The position numbers were made by a program, and so were the translations under genes. This document shows, piece after piece, positions 22,356-30,617 of a DNA stretch of 36,140 nucleotides. This stretch comes from a virus. The notes under the pieces are model-generated. The model did not search any database. It had not been told where the DNA came from and worked only from the letters and a program-made list of their open reading frames with translations. How positions within the stretch are numbered: the stretch's first letter is position 1; the number at the start of each line of letters is the position of its first letter. The stretch covers positions 1-36,140 of IMG/VR virus record IMGVR_UViG_3300009180_000011; one strand, written 5' to 3'.

Positions 22356-23882
22356 ATGCAGACAACAATTTATTCGGCGCAAGATGAAACAGAACTGATG
22401 GCTCGCTTGTGGAGTCCTGCGATTAAGGATAACCCACTAGCATTTGTACTCTTTTCATATCCGTGGGGGCAAAAAGGCACCCCACTTGAAAACTTTGCAG
22501 GCCCACGCAAGTGGCAACGTGAGGTCTTACTCGACATTGCCGAGCATATCAAACAGAACCAAGGCAAGGTCGACTACGACGTACTGCGAGAAGCCGTGGC
22601 TTCTGGTCGTGGTATTGGCAAGTCAGCCTTGGTGTCATGGCTCGTGCTGTGGATGATGACGACACGGATTGGTGCTACGGTCATCGTGTCCGCCAACTCC
22701 GAGAGTCAGCTGCGCTCAGTCACATGGGCGGAGATAACGAAGTGGTTGAGTATGTCCATGAACAGTCATTGGTTTGAGGTGTCAGCTACCAGAGTGATGC
22801 CCGCCAAATGGCTGACGGAGTTAGTTGAGCGGGATCTGAAGAAAGGCACGCGCTACTGGAACTTGGAAGGTAGACTATGGTCAGCCGAGAATCCCGACGC
22901 GTTCGCGGGGGTTCACAACTATGATGGTGTGATGGTCGTGTTTGATGAAGCGTCAGGTATCGACGACTCGATCTGGGCGGTGACATCCGGGTTCTTCACA
23001 GAGAACACACCCAACAGGTTCTGGTTAGCGTTTAGTAACCCACGGCGCAATAGTGGGTACTTCTACGAAGCGTTTAACGCCAAGCGTGCGTTTTGGAAGA
23101 ATCGCAACATTGACGCACGTCAAGTAGAAGGCACCGACAAGAATGTGTATGAGCAGATTATTGAGGAATATGGGGCTGATTCGTACCAAGCCAACGTTGA
23201 GGTGTATGGACAGTTTCCATCAGAAGGTGATGATCAGTTTATACCTGTCAGTCTAGTAGATGAAGCGATGAAGCGTACTAAGCATAAGGATGACTCAGCG
23301 CCCATCACGATTGGGGTAGACCCTGCAAGGTTTGGTTCAGACTCAACGGTCATCGCTGTCCGGCAAGGTCGTGACATCGTGGAGATTAAACGGTACAAAG
23401 GTGACGACACCATGACGGTAGTCGGTTATGTCATCGAAGCAATCGAGCAGTATCAACCAGCGATGGTCTGCGTGGATGAGGGTGGACTTGGTGCTGGCGT
23501 GGTGGATCGACTGAAGGAACAACGGTACAAGATTAAGGGTGTGAACTTTGGCAATAAAGCCAAGAACCCGATGATGTATGGCAACAAGCGTGCTGAGATG
23601 TGGGGCAACATGAAGGAATGGCTCAAAACGGCAAGCATACCGAGCGACAAGTATTTGAAAAGTGACTTAATCAGCCCGCTGATGAAGCCAGATAGCAAGG
23701 GTAGTATTTTCTTGGAATCGAAGAAGGACATGAAGGCAAGAGGACTGGCGTCACCCGACGCTGCGGATGCCATTTGTTTGACATTTGCATTTCCTGTTGC
23801 ACACCGTGAATTTAAAGGTATAATCAAACGAAATAATTATCAATCACAAAGTTCAGCAGTTAACTCTTGGATGGGTTCATAA
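22356..23882 (+). CDS. Terminase large subunit
   Basis: A 508-residue packaging motor and nuclease. The ATPase domain shows Walker A VASGRGIGKSAL (about 83-95) and Walker B GVMVVFDEAS (about 190-199). The RNase H-like nuclease domain shows GVDPARFG, CVDEGGLGAG and LASPDAADAI, which carry its acidic metal ligands. It cuts and translocates DNA into the prohead through the portal. Together with the P22-like portal, this suggests headful packaging, which fits the circular assembly. The stop overlaps the next ATG (TAATG). Confidence 0.95.
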   Translation: MQTTIYSAQDETELMARLWSPAIKDNPLAFVLFSYPWGQKGTPLENFAGPRKWQREVLLDIAEHIKQNQGKVDYDVLREAVASGRGIGKSALVSWLVLWMMTTRIGATVIVSANSESQLRSVTWAEITKWLSMSMNSHWFEVSATRVMPAKWLTELVERDLKKGTRYWNLEGRLWSAENPDAFAGVHNYDGVMVVFDEASGIDDSIWAVTSGFFTENTPNRFWLAFSNPRRNSGYFYEAFNAKRAFWKNRNIDARQVEGTDKNVYEQIIEEYGADSYQANVEVYGQFPSEGDDQFIPVSLVDEAMKRTKHKDDSAPITIGVDPARFGSDSTVIAVRQGRDIVEIKRYKGDDTMTVVGYVIEAIEQYQPAMVCVDEGGLGAGVVDRLKEQRYKIKGVNFGNKAKNPMMYGNKRAEMWGNMKEWLKTASIPSDKYLKSDLISPLMKPDSKGSIFLESKKDMKARGLASPDAADAICLTFAFPVAHREFKGIIKRNNYQSQSSAVNSWMGS

Positions 23883-24160
23883 TGGCAACGAAAAAACACG
23901 ACAAACCGATTGCGCACAAAACAACCGGCAAAGGGAAAACATACAATCCCACCGAAAAAGGTGCAGGCATGACCGCCAAAGGTCGCGCCGAGTACAACGC
24001 AAAAAATAATAGTAATCTCAAGGCACCCGCTCCCAATCCTAAGACAAAAGCCGATGCAGACCGTAAAGCGTCATTTTGTGCCAGGATGACTGGGGTAGTT
24101 AAACACGCTAAAGGCGATGCACCACGCGCCAAGGCATCACTTAAGAATTGGAACTGTTAA
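23882..24160 (+). CDS. Small basic Cys-containing protein (DUF6321-like)
   Basis: A 92-residue Lys/Arg-rich protein starting MATKKHDKPIAHKTTGKGK. The pattern YNPTEKGAGMTAKGRAEYN, LKAPAPNP, then ADRKASFCARMTG and a final KNWNC matches the small phage family DUF6321 as I remember it. These are found beside terminase genes; their function is unknown. The start overlaps the terminase stop by one base. The composition suggests nucleic-acid binding, perhaps with packaged DNA. Confidence 0.7.
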   Translation: MATKKHDKPIAHKTTGKGKTYNPTEKGAGMTAKGRAEYNAKNNSNLKAPAPNPKTKADADRKASFCARMTGVVKHAKGDAPRAKASLKNWNC

Positions 24161-24316
24161 ATGGCAACTAAACCAGGACTTTATGCTAACATTCATGCTA
24201 AACAAGCAAGAATTAAGGCTGGCAGCGGCGAAAAAATGAACAAAGTAGGTTCAAAAAACGCACCGACAGCAAAAGATTTTAAAGATTCAGCAAAAACTGC
24301 AAAAAAGGGGAAATAA
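24161..24316 (+). CDS. Small Lys-rich protein (51 aa)
   Basis: A 51-residue very basic protein starting MATKPGLYANIHAKQARIKA, directly abutting the previous stop. The pattern GLYANIHAKQARIKAGSGEKM, then APTAKDFKDSAKTAKKGK, recurs in podo- and siphophages near the portal. It has no predicted enzyme motif. It is probably a virion or DNA-associated protein, by composition only. Confidence 0.6.
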   Translation: MATKPGLYANIHAKQARIKAGSGEKMNKVGSKNAPTAKDFKDSAKTAKKGK

Positions 24317-24318
24317 TT

Positions 24319-24465
24319 ATGCCTTTAAAGAAATCAGCAAGCAAAGAAGCCTTCAGATCTAATGTGAAAGCAGAAATAAATTCAGGAAAAAAGCCTGCTC
24401 AAGCCGTAGCAATTGCGTATTCAGTAAAAAGAGCTGCAACGTCTAAAGGGAAGATGAAGAAATAA
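24319..24465 (+). CDS. Small Lys-rich protein (48 aa)
   Basis: A 48-residue basic protein starting MPLKKSASKEAFRSNVKAEI, with PAQAVAIAYSVKRAA in the middle. The KPxQAVAIAYS-type motif is one I recall from small phage proteins of unknown role. A GGGGAAATAATT stretch precedes the ATG and the stop overlaps the GroES-like start by one base. It forms a chain of three tiny basic genes with its two upstream neighbours. Confidence 0.6.
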   Translation: MPLKKSASKEAFRSNVKAEINSGKKPAQAVAIAYSVKRAATSKGKMKK

Positions 24466-24740
24466 TGCGACCACTCAGTAATTGTGTATTAATCCGTCAA
24501 GATGACGAAAAATTATCAAACACCATTGTTATTCCTACCACAACTAAATTGTTTAGTGGTATAGTTGTCGCTATTGGTGAAGGCAAGAGATTACCCAAGG
24601 GTGGTATCGAGCCAATGAATGTGGAAGTTGGGCAACACGTTTTGTTCGGAGAGTTCAGCGGGCAGAAGGTAACTTTAGACGGCGAGGATTTGCTCGTTAT
24701 GAGAGAACCAGACATTATTGGGATATTAGATGGCAGTTGA
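24465..24740 (+). CDS. GroES-like co-chaperonin
   Basis: A 91-residue Cpn10-family protein. The start MRPLSNCVLIRQDDE corresponds to the first GroES strand, NTIVIPTTT to the mobile loop (IVI in place of the IVL tripeptide that contacts GroEL), GIVVAIGEGKRLPKGG to the conserved GxVxAVGxG strand, VEVGQHVLFGEFSG to the VGD-V-F strand, and EDLLVMREPDIIGIL to the final strand. It would cap host GroEL and help fold phage proteins, most probably the coat. It lies between terminase and portal and overlaps the portal start by 11 bp. Confidence 0.85.
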   Translation: MRPLSNCVLIRQDDEKLSNTIVIPTTTKLFSGIVVAIGEGKRLPKGGIEPMNVEVGQHVLFGEFSGQKVTLDGEDLLVMREPDIIGILDGS

Positions 24741-26973
24741 TCCTTCCTCAATGGAAATTGTTGGCAGAGTAGCCAACGGTGCAAAGTCAGAAGACGACCC
24801 ACGGGATGTCTTAGCGACGATGCGCCACCGCTTTCAGCAGGCAATGTCTGCTTATTCCGAATCAAGAGAAGATGAACTAGACGACCTACGCTTTTATGCT
24901 GGTTCCCCTGATAACGGGTACCAATGGCCCGCAGACGTATTAGCAACTAGAGGGTCAGTCCAAGGACAAACGATTAACGCTAGACCTTGTCTGACCATCA
25001 ACAAGTTGCCCCAGCACGTCAGACAAATCACCAACGAACAACGACAAAACCGACCCTCTGGCAAGGTAATCCCTGCCGATGATAAGGGAGATGTCGAAGT
25101 AGCTGAAATTTTTGAAGGTATGGTACGCCATATCGAGTATATGTCAGACGCCGATGTCGTCTATGACACTGCTTGTGAGAATCAAGTTGTTTACGGCGAA
25201 GGGTATTTCCGTATTTTGACGGAATACTGCAATGATGAGTCGTTTAACCAAGATTTAAAATTATGTCGTATTCGTAACGCGTTTAGTGTCTACATGGATC
25301 CGTTGATTCAAGACCCAGCCGGTGCAGATGCAAGATGGTGCTTTATTACTGAAGATATGGAAAAGTCTGAGTTTGAAAGACTGTTCCCTAACGCTTCCCC
25401 TATTACTTCTATCATGTCGCAAGGTGTTGGCGATGACTCTTTAAGCCAATGGATTAGCGAAAACACTATCCGTATCGTAGAGTATTTCTACTATGTCCAT
25501 GAACCAAAGAAATTAAACCTTTATCCTGGTAATCAGTCGTTTTTTGATGGCAGTCGTGAAGATAAACAGATGAAAGAAATGGGTTTGAAACCCATTAAAT
25601 CTCGAACTGTTGATGTTAAGAGCGTCAAATGGATGAAAACCAATGGGTTTGAAATCCTTGAAGAACAAGATTGGGCAGGCAAACACATTCCTGTCATTCG
25701 CGTAGTTGGTAACGAATATGAGATTGATGGTCGCATTTATGTGTCTGGTTTAATCCGAAACGCTAAAGATGCCCAAAGAATGTATAACTACTGGGTCAGT
25801 CAAGAAGCTGAGATGTTGGCTTTGGCTCCCAAAGCACCGTTTATTGGCTATGGTGGTCAGTTTGAAGGCTACGAGCAACAATGGAAAACGGCTAATACAA
25901 CCAACTGGCCGTATTTAGAAGTCAACCCCGATGTAACCGATGGTATGGGCGCAACACTACCCCTACCTCAACGCGCGGCACCCCCACTCGCACAAACAGG
26001 CTTAATTCAAGCCAAAATGGGCGCTAGTGACGACATTAAGTCGACAACAGGGCAATATGACTCAAGCCTTGGTGCAACGAGCAACGAGCGTTCTGGTAAA
26101 GCCATCCTTGCAAGAGAAAAGCAAGGGGATGTCGGTACTTACCACTATGGCGACAATCTCACAAAAGCGATTCGGTTTGCTACACGTCAGTTAATTGACC
26201 TCATCCCTAAGATTTACGACACCGAGCGCATTGCTAGGATTATTGGTGTTGATGGTGAAGTGTCAATGGCAAAGATTAACCCAGCGCAAGCCGAGCCGGT
26301 TAAGAAGATTGTCGACCAACAAGGTGTAGTGATTGAAAAAATCTACAACCCTACAGTCGGTACTTACGATGTGGTCGCTACAACTGGCGCAGGCTATATG
26401 ACTAAGCGTCAAGAAGCGATGGATGCAATGGCGCAGATTCTGCAAGGCAATCCTCAGCTATGGACTGTGGCAGGCGACTTGTTCGTGAAAAATATGGATT
26501 GGCCAGGCGCGCAAGAGATGGCTAAACGTCTACAAAAAACGATTGATCCAAAATTATTGGCTGATTCTGACGAAGATCCTGCATTACAAGCTGCACAGCA
26601 ACAGATGCAAGGAATGGCGCAAGAGATGGAACAGATGCACACAATGCTTCAGAATGTCAGTAAGTCAATGGAGATGCAAGACCAACGTCGTAAAGATTAC
26701 GAAGCGCAGATTAAGATGTTCGATGCTGAAACCAAACGAATTAGCGCCGTTCAAGCATCCATGACGCCCGATCAGATTCATGACATCGTGATGGGTACAA
26801 TTCACGCTGCGATTGACACAGGCGATTTGATCTCTGGCTCGCAAAACGACCAAAGAATGAATATGCAAGAAGATGAGCAACAAGCACAGCCAATGCAACC
26901 ACCGATGCAAGGTGAGATGCCCCAAGAACAACCGATGATGCCACAGCAAGGGATGCCAAATGAAAGCGTGTGA
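24730..26973 (+). CDS. P22-like portal protein
   Basis: A 747-residue portal of the P22 (gp1) family. The N-terminal helix block RFQQAMSAYSESREDELDDL leads to LRFYAGSPDNGYQWP, then PCLTINKLPQHVRQITNEQR, then QVVYGEGYFRILTEY, all family marks. A long C-terminal helix (about 620-690) is followed by a Met/Gln/Pro-rich tail, which in P22 forms the extended barrel inside the head. As a dodecamer it is the channel for DNA packaging and ejection and the base for the tail. P22 gp1 is 725 residues, so the length agrees. It overlaps both the GroES-like gene and the following gene. Confidence 0.93.
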   Translation: MAVDPSSMEIVGRVANGAKSEDDPRDVLATMRHRFQQAMSAYSESREDELDDLRFYAGSPDNGYQWPADVLATRGSVQGQTINARPCLTINKLPQHVRQITNEQRQNRPSGKVIPADDKGDVEVAEIFEGMVRHIEYMSDADVVYDTACENQVVYGEGYFRILTEYCNDESFNQDLKLCRIRNAFSVYMDPLIQDPAGADARWCFITEDMEKSEFERLFPNASPITSIMSQGVGDDSLSQWISENTIRIVEYFYYVHEPKKLNLYPGNQSFFDGSREDKQMKEMGLKPIKSRTVDVKSVKWMKTNGFEILEEQDWAGKHIPVIRVVGNEYEIDGRIYVSGLIRNAKDAQRMYNYWVSQEAEMLALAPKAPFIGYGGQFEGYEQQWKTANTTNWPYLEVNPDVTDGMGATLPLPQRAAPPLAQTGLIQAKMGASDDIKSTTGQYDSSLGATSNERSGKAILAREKQGDVGTYHYGDNLTKAIRFATRQLIDLIPKIYDTERIARIIGVDGEVSMAKINPAQAEPVKKIVDQQGVVIEKIYNPTVGTYDVVATTGAGYMTKRQEAMDAMAQILQGNPQLWTVAGDLFVKNMDWPGAQEMAKRLQKTIDPKLLADSDEDPALQAAQQQMQGMAQEMEQMHTMLQNVSKSMEMQDQRRKDYEAQIKMFDAETKRISAVQASMTPDQIHDIVMGTIHAAIDTGDLISGSQNDQRMNMQEDEQQAQPMQPPMQGEMPQEQPMMPQQGMPNESV

Positions 26974-27322
26974 TTTTGTAGGAATGTTATTTTTGGCTAG
27001 AGATGTGGTGCATAGTGTGCATTTAAATACCCGCAGTTATGCCAAACATAAGGCGTTGCAGAAATTTTATGAGAATATTATTGATGTGGCAGACGATTTT
27101 GCTGAAACTTATCAAGGTAGGTACGGTTTAATTGGCCCAATCAGTTTAATGTCTGCAAAGAAAACAACCAACGTCATTGAGTTTTTAGAAGGACAACTTG
27201 CTGAAATAGAAGAAGCCAGATATAGTATATGTGACAAGACAGATACACCGTTACAACAATTAATTGATAATATTGTTGAATTATATCTAAGAACATTATA
27301 CAAATTAAGGTTTCTTGCATGA
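26960..27322 (+). CDS. DUF5856-like helical protein
   Basis: A 120-residue all-helical protein. The pattern FLARDVVHSVHLNTRSYAKH, KALQKFYENI, AETYQGRYGLIGPI and LYLRTLYKLRFLA fits the phage family DUF5856 as I remember it. The first two helices recall the ferritin/Dps opening pattern (His...helix...D-x-x-AE), but iron sites are not complete and this is only a fold guess. It overlaps the portal end by 14 bp and is coupled to the HNH gene by ATGA. Function unknown. Confidence 0.7.
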   Translation: MKACDFVGMLFLARDVVHSVHLNTRSYAKHKALQKFYENIIDVADDFAETYQGRYGLIGPISLMSAKKTTNVIEFLEGQLAEIEEARYSICDKTDTPLQQLIDNIVELYLRTLYKLRFLA

Positions 27323-27792
27323 CACAAGATCAAGTAAAAGCGTTGTTTGAATATCGTGATGGCGAACTTTACCGATTAATTTCGGTTAGTAGAGTAAAAG
27401 TTGGCGATAAAACTGGCACATTAGATTCTAAAGGGTATAAAGCTACAAAAATTAACAACCAAATTTATAAAAATCATCGGATTATATTTTTGATGTTTCA
27501 TGGCTATTTACCAAAATTTATTGACCATATTGATGGAAACCCATCAAATAACCGAATTGAAAATTTAAGAGAAGCAACAAGGTCTGAAAATGCGTACAAC
27601 CGAAAAACTTCAGCTATTAATAAATCTGGTGTTAAAAATGTCTATTGGGGTAAACTAGGTAAAAATTGGCGAGTTATGGTGCAAGTTAAGGGTATTCGCA
27701 AATATTTTGGTGCGTATAAAGATTTAGAGTTAGCCGAATTAGTTGCTACAATGGCTAGAGAAAAATATCACGGCGAATTTGCCTGTCATTAA
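27319..27792 (+). CDS. HNH homing endonuclease with AP2 domain (copy 2)
   Basis: A 157-residue free-standing endonuclease related to copy 1 at 10551-11036. They share EYRDGELYR at the start, YKNHRIIF followed by HGYLP and FIDHID in the HNH core, a SGVKxVYW-type AP2 opening, and a final KYHGxFA. It starts on the stop codon of the DUF5856-like gene and ends 17 bp before the next start, so it could be an insertion that leaves both neighbours intact. It is more AT-rich than the flanking virion genes. It probably drives its own spread between related phages. Confidence 0.88.
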   Translation: MTQDQVKALFEYRDGELYRLISVSRVKVGDKTGTLDSKGYKATKINNQIYKNHRIIFLMFHGYLPKFIDHIDGNPSNNRIENLREATRSENAYNRKTSAINKSGVKNVYWGKLGKNWRVMVQVKGIRKYFGAYKDLELAELVATMAREKYHGEFACH

Positions 27793-27809
27793 ATTTAAGG
27801 AGAGTTATT

Positions 27810-28115
27810 GTGGAATTTCTTAGACCTCTAGCCGACACCGAATACGCTGCCGGTTCAGCATCTACAAGCGGTACGGCTGCGACAGTAGCCACTTGGAAGC
27901 CTGGACCGCAAGGCGTATTAGTATGGGGAACACAGGATATGTATGTGGCTGTCGGCGTTGGGGTAACTGCTACCTCCGCAAGTACACCAGTACCTGCCTA
28001 TACTCCAATTCCATTTTTTGCACCGCAAACAGGATCAGGTGAGCCATGGCGGGTAAGTGTTCTGCAAATCTCTACTGCCGGAACGGCTTACGCTAAGCCG
28101 ATTAATATTCGATGA
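27810..28115 (+). CDS. Small virion-region protein (101 aa), GTG start
   Basis: A 101-residue protein starting from GTG with a strong AAGGAG ribosome site. It is Ala/Thr/Pro-rich and mostly beta, with patterns such as DMYVAVGVGVTAT, VPAYTPIPFF and TAYAKPINIR that recur in small phage structural proteins. There is no enzyme or membrane motif. It directly precedes the fibre gene, overlapping its start by ATGA, so it is probably a fibre-linked or head decoration protein. Confidence 0.65.
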   Translation: MEFLRPLADTEYAAGSASTSGTAATVATWKPGPQGVLVWGTQDMYVAVGVGVTATSASTPVPAYTPIPFFAPQTGSGEPWRVSVLQISTAGTAYAKPINIR

Positions 28116-29347
28116 GTTGGGGCATTGGCGACCGTGTTGGCGTAGCCGTTAGCGCGGGGACTATTGCCACTTTTAATTCTAGACGCCCCGGTCCAGTCCC
28201 CTCCCTAATCCTCGACTTTGCGGGAACAGGCACACTTGATTCTCGTATTACCTTCACTCGAAGCACAACAGGCACTTACTATAACTCTAGCGGTGTGCTA
28301 TCTACCGCAGCCATTAATGCAGCGAGGTTTGACTATAATCCATCCACTTTAGCACCATTAGGTTTGTTGATTGAGCAGAGTAGTACTAACTCTTTAACAT
28401 ACAGTAGCACTTTTACTAACATTGCTTGGTATCAAGCTGGACTTACTTTAGTAGGAGCTTCAACAACTGCTCCAGATAATACTTTGACTGGAACAAGAGC
28501 TTACGCAGCGTCTAATAATCAAACTTTTCAGTTAGGAATTACTTTTAATGGATCAGCTTGGACTGGCTCTATTTTTGCTAAATACAATAGCATAAATACA
28601 TTTAAATTAAATATTTATGATAATGTTGCTGGTAGTAAAGGTACTGTTTTTAATATTCAAACAGGTGCAATAGTAAGTAATGACGCTGGAGTTACATCAA
28701 CAATAACTGATTCTGGTAATGGTTGGTATCGTTGTACTATTACAAGAACACCAGCTAATTTATCTGCTGGTGGTTTAGTTATAGATAATACAAAAGATAT
28801 TTTTATTTGGGGCGCACAACTAGAAGCCCTCGCATTTGCTACCTCCTATATCCCCACAACGACTGCCCAAGTAACTAGGGCTGCGGATGTTGCTTCGATA
28901 ACAGGGGCGAATTTCTCTAGTTGGTATAACCAAGCACAGGGAAGTTTATTTTTAATGAATGATTGTTATAACTTTTCAAATGGTCCATTTCCAATTAGCA
29001 TTTCGGATGGTACAAGTTTAAACTTAATTTCTATTTCAAATACTGCTGGAAAACCTGAGTTTTATATTGTTAGAAGTTCTGTTCAACAAGTAGATTTATT
29101 GACATCCAATGCAATGACAATAAATGTAATGGCAAAAAATGCAGTTTCTTATAATACAAATAATTTTGCTAACGTGTTAAATGGTGGAACTGTTGCTACA
29201 AACTTTTCTGGAAACATACCAACAGTAAATAGAATGACAATTGGTAGCACTCCAGCTGGTACTCAATTTAACAATGGGCATATTTCTAAAATATCTTACT
29301 ACCCAACTGCATTAACCTCTGCTCAACTCCAAGCCCTTACGACATAA
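28112..29347 (+). CDS. Fibre/head-spike protein with lectin-like domains
   Basis: A 411-residue secreted-type beta protein. The block TRSTTGTYYNSSGVLSTAAINAARFDYNP...LLIEQSSTN (about 45-95) is the 'head spike fibre' pattern I know from phage receptor-binding proteins. A jelly-roll carbohydrate-binding-like repeat follows (about 95-240, with GNGWYRCTIT), and a second lectin-like region ends the protein (about 260-410, ISKISYYPTALTSAQLQAL). Two blocks are clearly more AT-rich than the rest. It would bind host surface sugars and is likely to decide host range. Confidence 0.75.
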   Translation: MSWGIGDRVGVAVSAGTIATFNSRRPGPVPSLILDFAGTGTLDSRITFTRSTTGTYYNSSGVLSTAAINAARFDYNPSTLAPLGLLIEQSSTNSLTYSSTFTNIAWYQAGLTLVGASTTAPDNTLTGTRAYAASNNQTFQLGITFNGSAWTGSIFAKYNSINTFKLNIYDNVAGSKGTVFNIQTGAIVSNDAGVTSTITDSGNGWYRCTITRTPANLSAGGLVIDNTKDIFIWGAQLEALAFATSYIPTTTAQVTRAADVASITGANFSSWYNQAQGSLFLMNDCYNFSNGPFPISISDGTSLNLISISNTAGKPEFYIVRSSVQQVDLLTSNAMTINVMAKNAVSYNTNNFANVLNGGTVATNFSGNIPTVNRMTIGSTPAGTQFNNGHISKISYYPTALTSAQLQALTT

Positions 29348-29349
29348 TT

Positions 29350-29679
29350 ATGCAAGATATCTACTTATCCTTTACAGACGAAGCCGAATCCTTACCGATT
29401 CTTTACACCATCGTGCCTACTGAGTATGAGCTAGGTAAGACGGGCAAACCGACTAAAACCGTTAAAACCGAGTCGTATATGACTCCAAATTACCAAAATA
29501 TTAGTGTAATTGGTACAGTTTATCAGCGACCACCTGAGCCAACTCCAAAGGATTATGTGCCGATTCCTTACCTAGCACCGAACTATGGTGTCAACATCCG
29601 ATTGATGGATGATGAGGATATTGAGCCATTAAGACCTTATATGGTTTATCCAACTAATCCAATCAGAGTGTGGGCATAA
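29350..29679 (+). CDS. Small fibre-region protein (109 aa)
   Basis: A 109-residue protein with a beta-rich start (QDIYLSFTDEAESLPILYTI) and a Pro-rich centre (RPPEPTPKDYVPIPYLAP), ending LRPYMVYPTNPIRVWA. It lies between two fibre genes and looks like a small structural or assembly protein that I recall from fibre clusters of other phages. Function unknown. Confidence 0.65.
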   Translation: MQDIYLSFTDEAESLPILYTIVPTEYELGKTGKPTKTVKTESYMTPNYQNISVIGTVYQRPPEPTPKDYVPIPYLAPNYGVNIRLMDDEDIEPLRPYMVYPTNPIRVWA

Positions 29680-29680
29680 T

Positions 29681-30535
29681 ATGGCAACTGTAAATTTATC
29701 TTATTTAGCTGGGGCAGGTAGCCAATTCTTTGATGATAGTGGCGTACCGCTATCGGGTGGTTTAATCTACACCTATACGGCTGGTGGCACAACCCCACTC
29801 ACTACTTACACCTCCATCTCTGGCTTGGTAGCGAACTCCAACCCCATCATTTTAGACGCAGCAGGTCGAATAAATGAGGTTTGGATTCCCGAAGGTGTTA
29901 GCTACAAGATGATTATCAAAAATTCTGGTAACGTCACCATCGGCACTTTTGATAACTTAAACCCTATTCCTACCTTGCCAGTCAGTATTGCTAACGGCGG
30001 TACAGGCGCAACGACTGCGGTAGGTGCGGTAGCCAACTTAGGCTTGGGAACATTTTTAGTGCCGACCGGTACAATCCTCATGTGGCCATCGAACACGATT
30101 CCGGGAGACTGGGTGTTATGCGATGGTTCAGCCATTTTAAGGTCTACTTACGCTACGTTGTACGGCATTATTGGAACAACTTTCGGTTCAGGCAACGGCA
30201 CAACGACTTTCAATGTACCTAATTATAAAAACCGTATGCCTTATGGTGCAGATATTGCCCCTCTTGGCGGTACAGGTGGTTCGGCTGATGCAATTGTTGT
30301 AAGCCACACCCATACGGCAACAGTAACTGACCCAGGTCATAAGCACGTTTATAACTACCCAGTTGATGCAAACGTCAGATCTGGTGGCCCTGGTGGAACT
30401 CCATATACCTCAACGGCAACGGATACAAGCACCGCAACCACAGGCATTACTGTAGCTAATAGCACCACAGGATCAAGTGGCACAAATGCTAATTTACCTC
30501 CCTACCTTGGAATTAATTTTATTATCAAGACGTAG
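29681..30535 (+). CDS. Tail fibre with phage tail collar domain
   Basis: A 284-residue fibre. The N-terminal third (VNLSYLAGAGSQFFDDSGVPLSGGLIYTY) is a typical virion-attachment region found on podovirus fibres. SIANGGTGATTAVGAVANLGLG is the widespread short fibre repeat. Residues about 125-190 form a Collar domain (PTGTILMWPSNTIPGDWVLCDGS, then YATLYGIIGTTFG, then NVPNYKNRMPYG). A His/Thr-rich tip (SHTHTATVTDPGHKHVYNY) may bind metal ions as in other short fibres. It would contact the host cell. Confidence 0.85.
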   Translation: MATVNLSYLAGAGSQFFDDSGVPLSGGLIYTYTAGGTTPLTTYTSISGLVANSNPIILDAAGRINEVWIPEGVSYKMIIKNSGNVTIGTFDNLNPIPTLPVSIANGGTGATTAVGAVANLGLGTFLVPTGTILMWPSNTIPGDWVLCDGSAILRSTYATLYGIIGTTFGSGNGTTTFNVPNYKNRMPYGADIAPLGGTGGSADAIVVSHTHTATVTDPGHKHVYNYPVDANVRSGGPGGTPYTSTATDTSTATTGITVANSTTGSSGTNANLPPYLGINFIIKT

Positions 30536-30559
30536 ATATAGCATAAAAGATAGAAGTAG

Positions 30560-30600
30560 TATAGAATTATCGTAAACGCACTAGCCGTAAGCTAGGGTTT
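30560..30600 (+). promoter_or_regulatory. Hairpin and weak promoter-like motif before scaffold gene
   Basis: The 82-bp gap before the scaffold gene holds TATAGAAT (about 30560-30567), which could be a -10 box. A hairpin follows: CTAGC (30581-30585) with GCTAG (30591-30595), extended by AAAC and GTTT, then GGTTTCTT. It may separate fibre from head-gene transcripts by processing, partial termination or a new start. The evidence is weak, as no good -35 box is present. Confidence 0.25.
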
Positions 30601-30617
30601 CTTAAGGAAACAATGAA

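Noticed and set aside
24497-24946. 149-codon minus-strand frame opposite the GroES-like gene
   Set aside because: The sense strand has a recognisable Cpn10 pattern and the antisense frame shows no motif or ribosome site.
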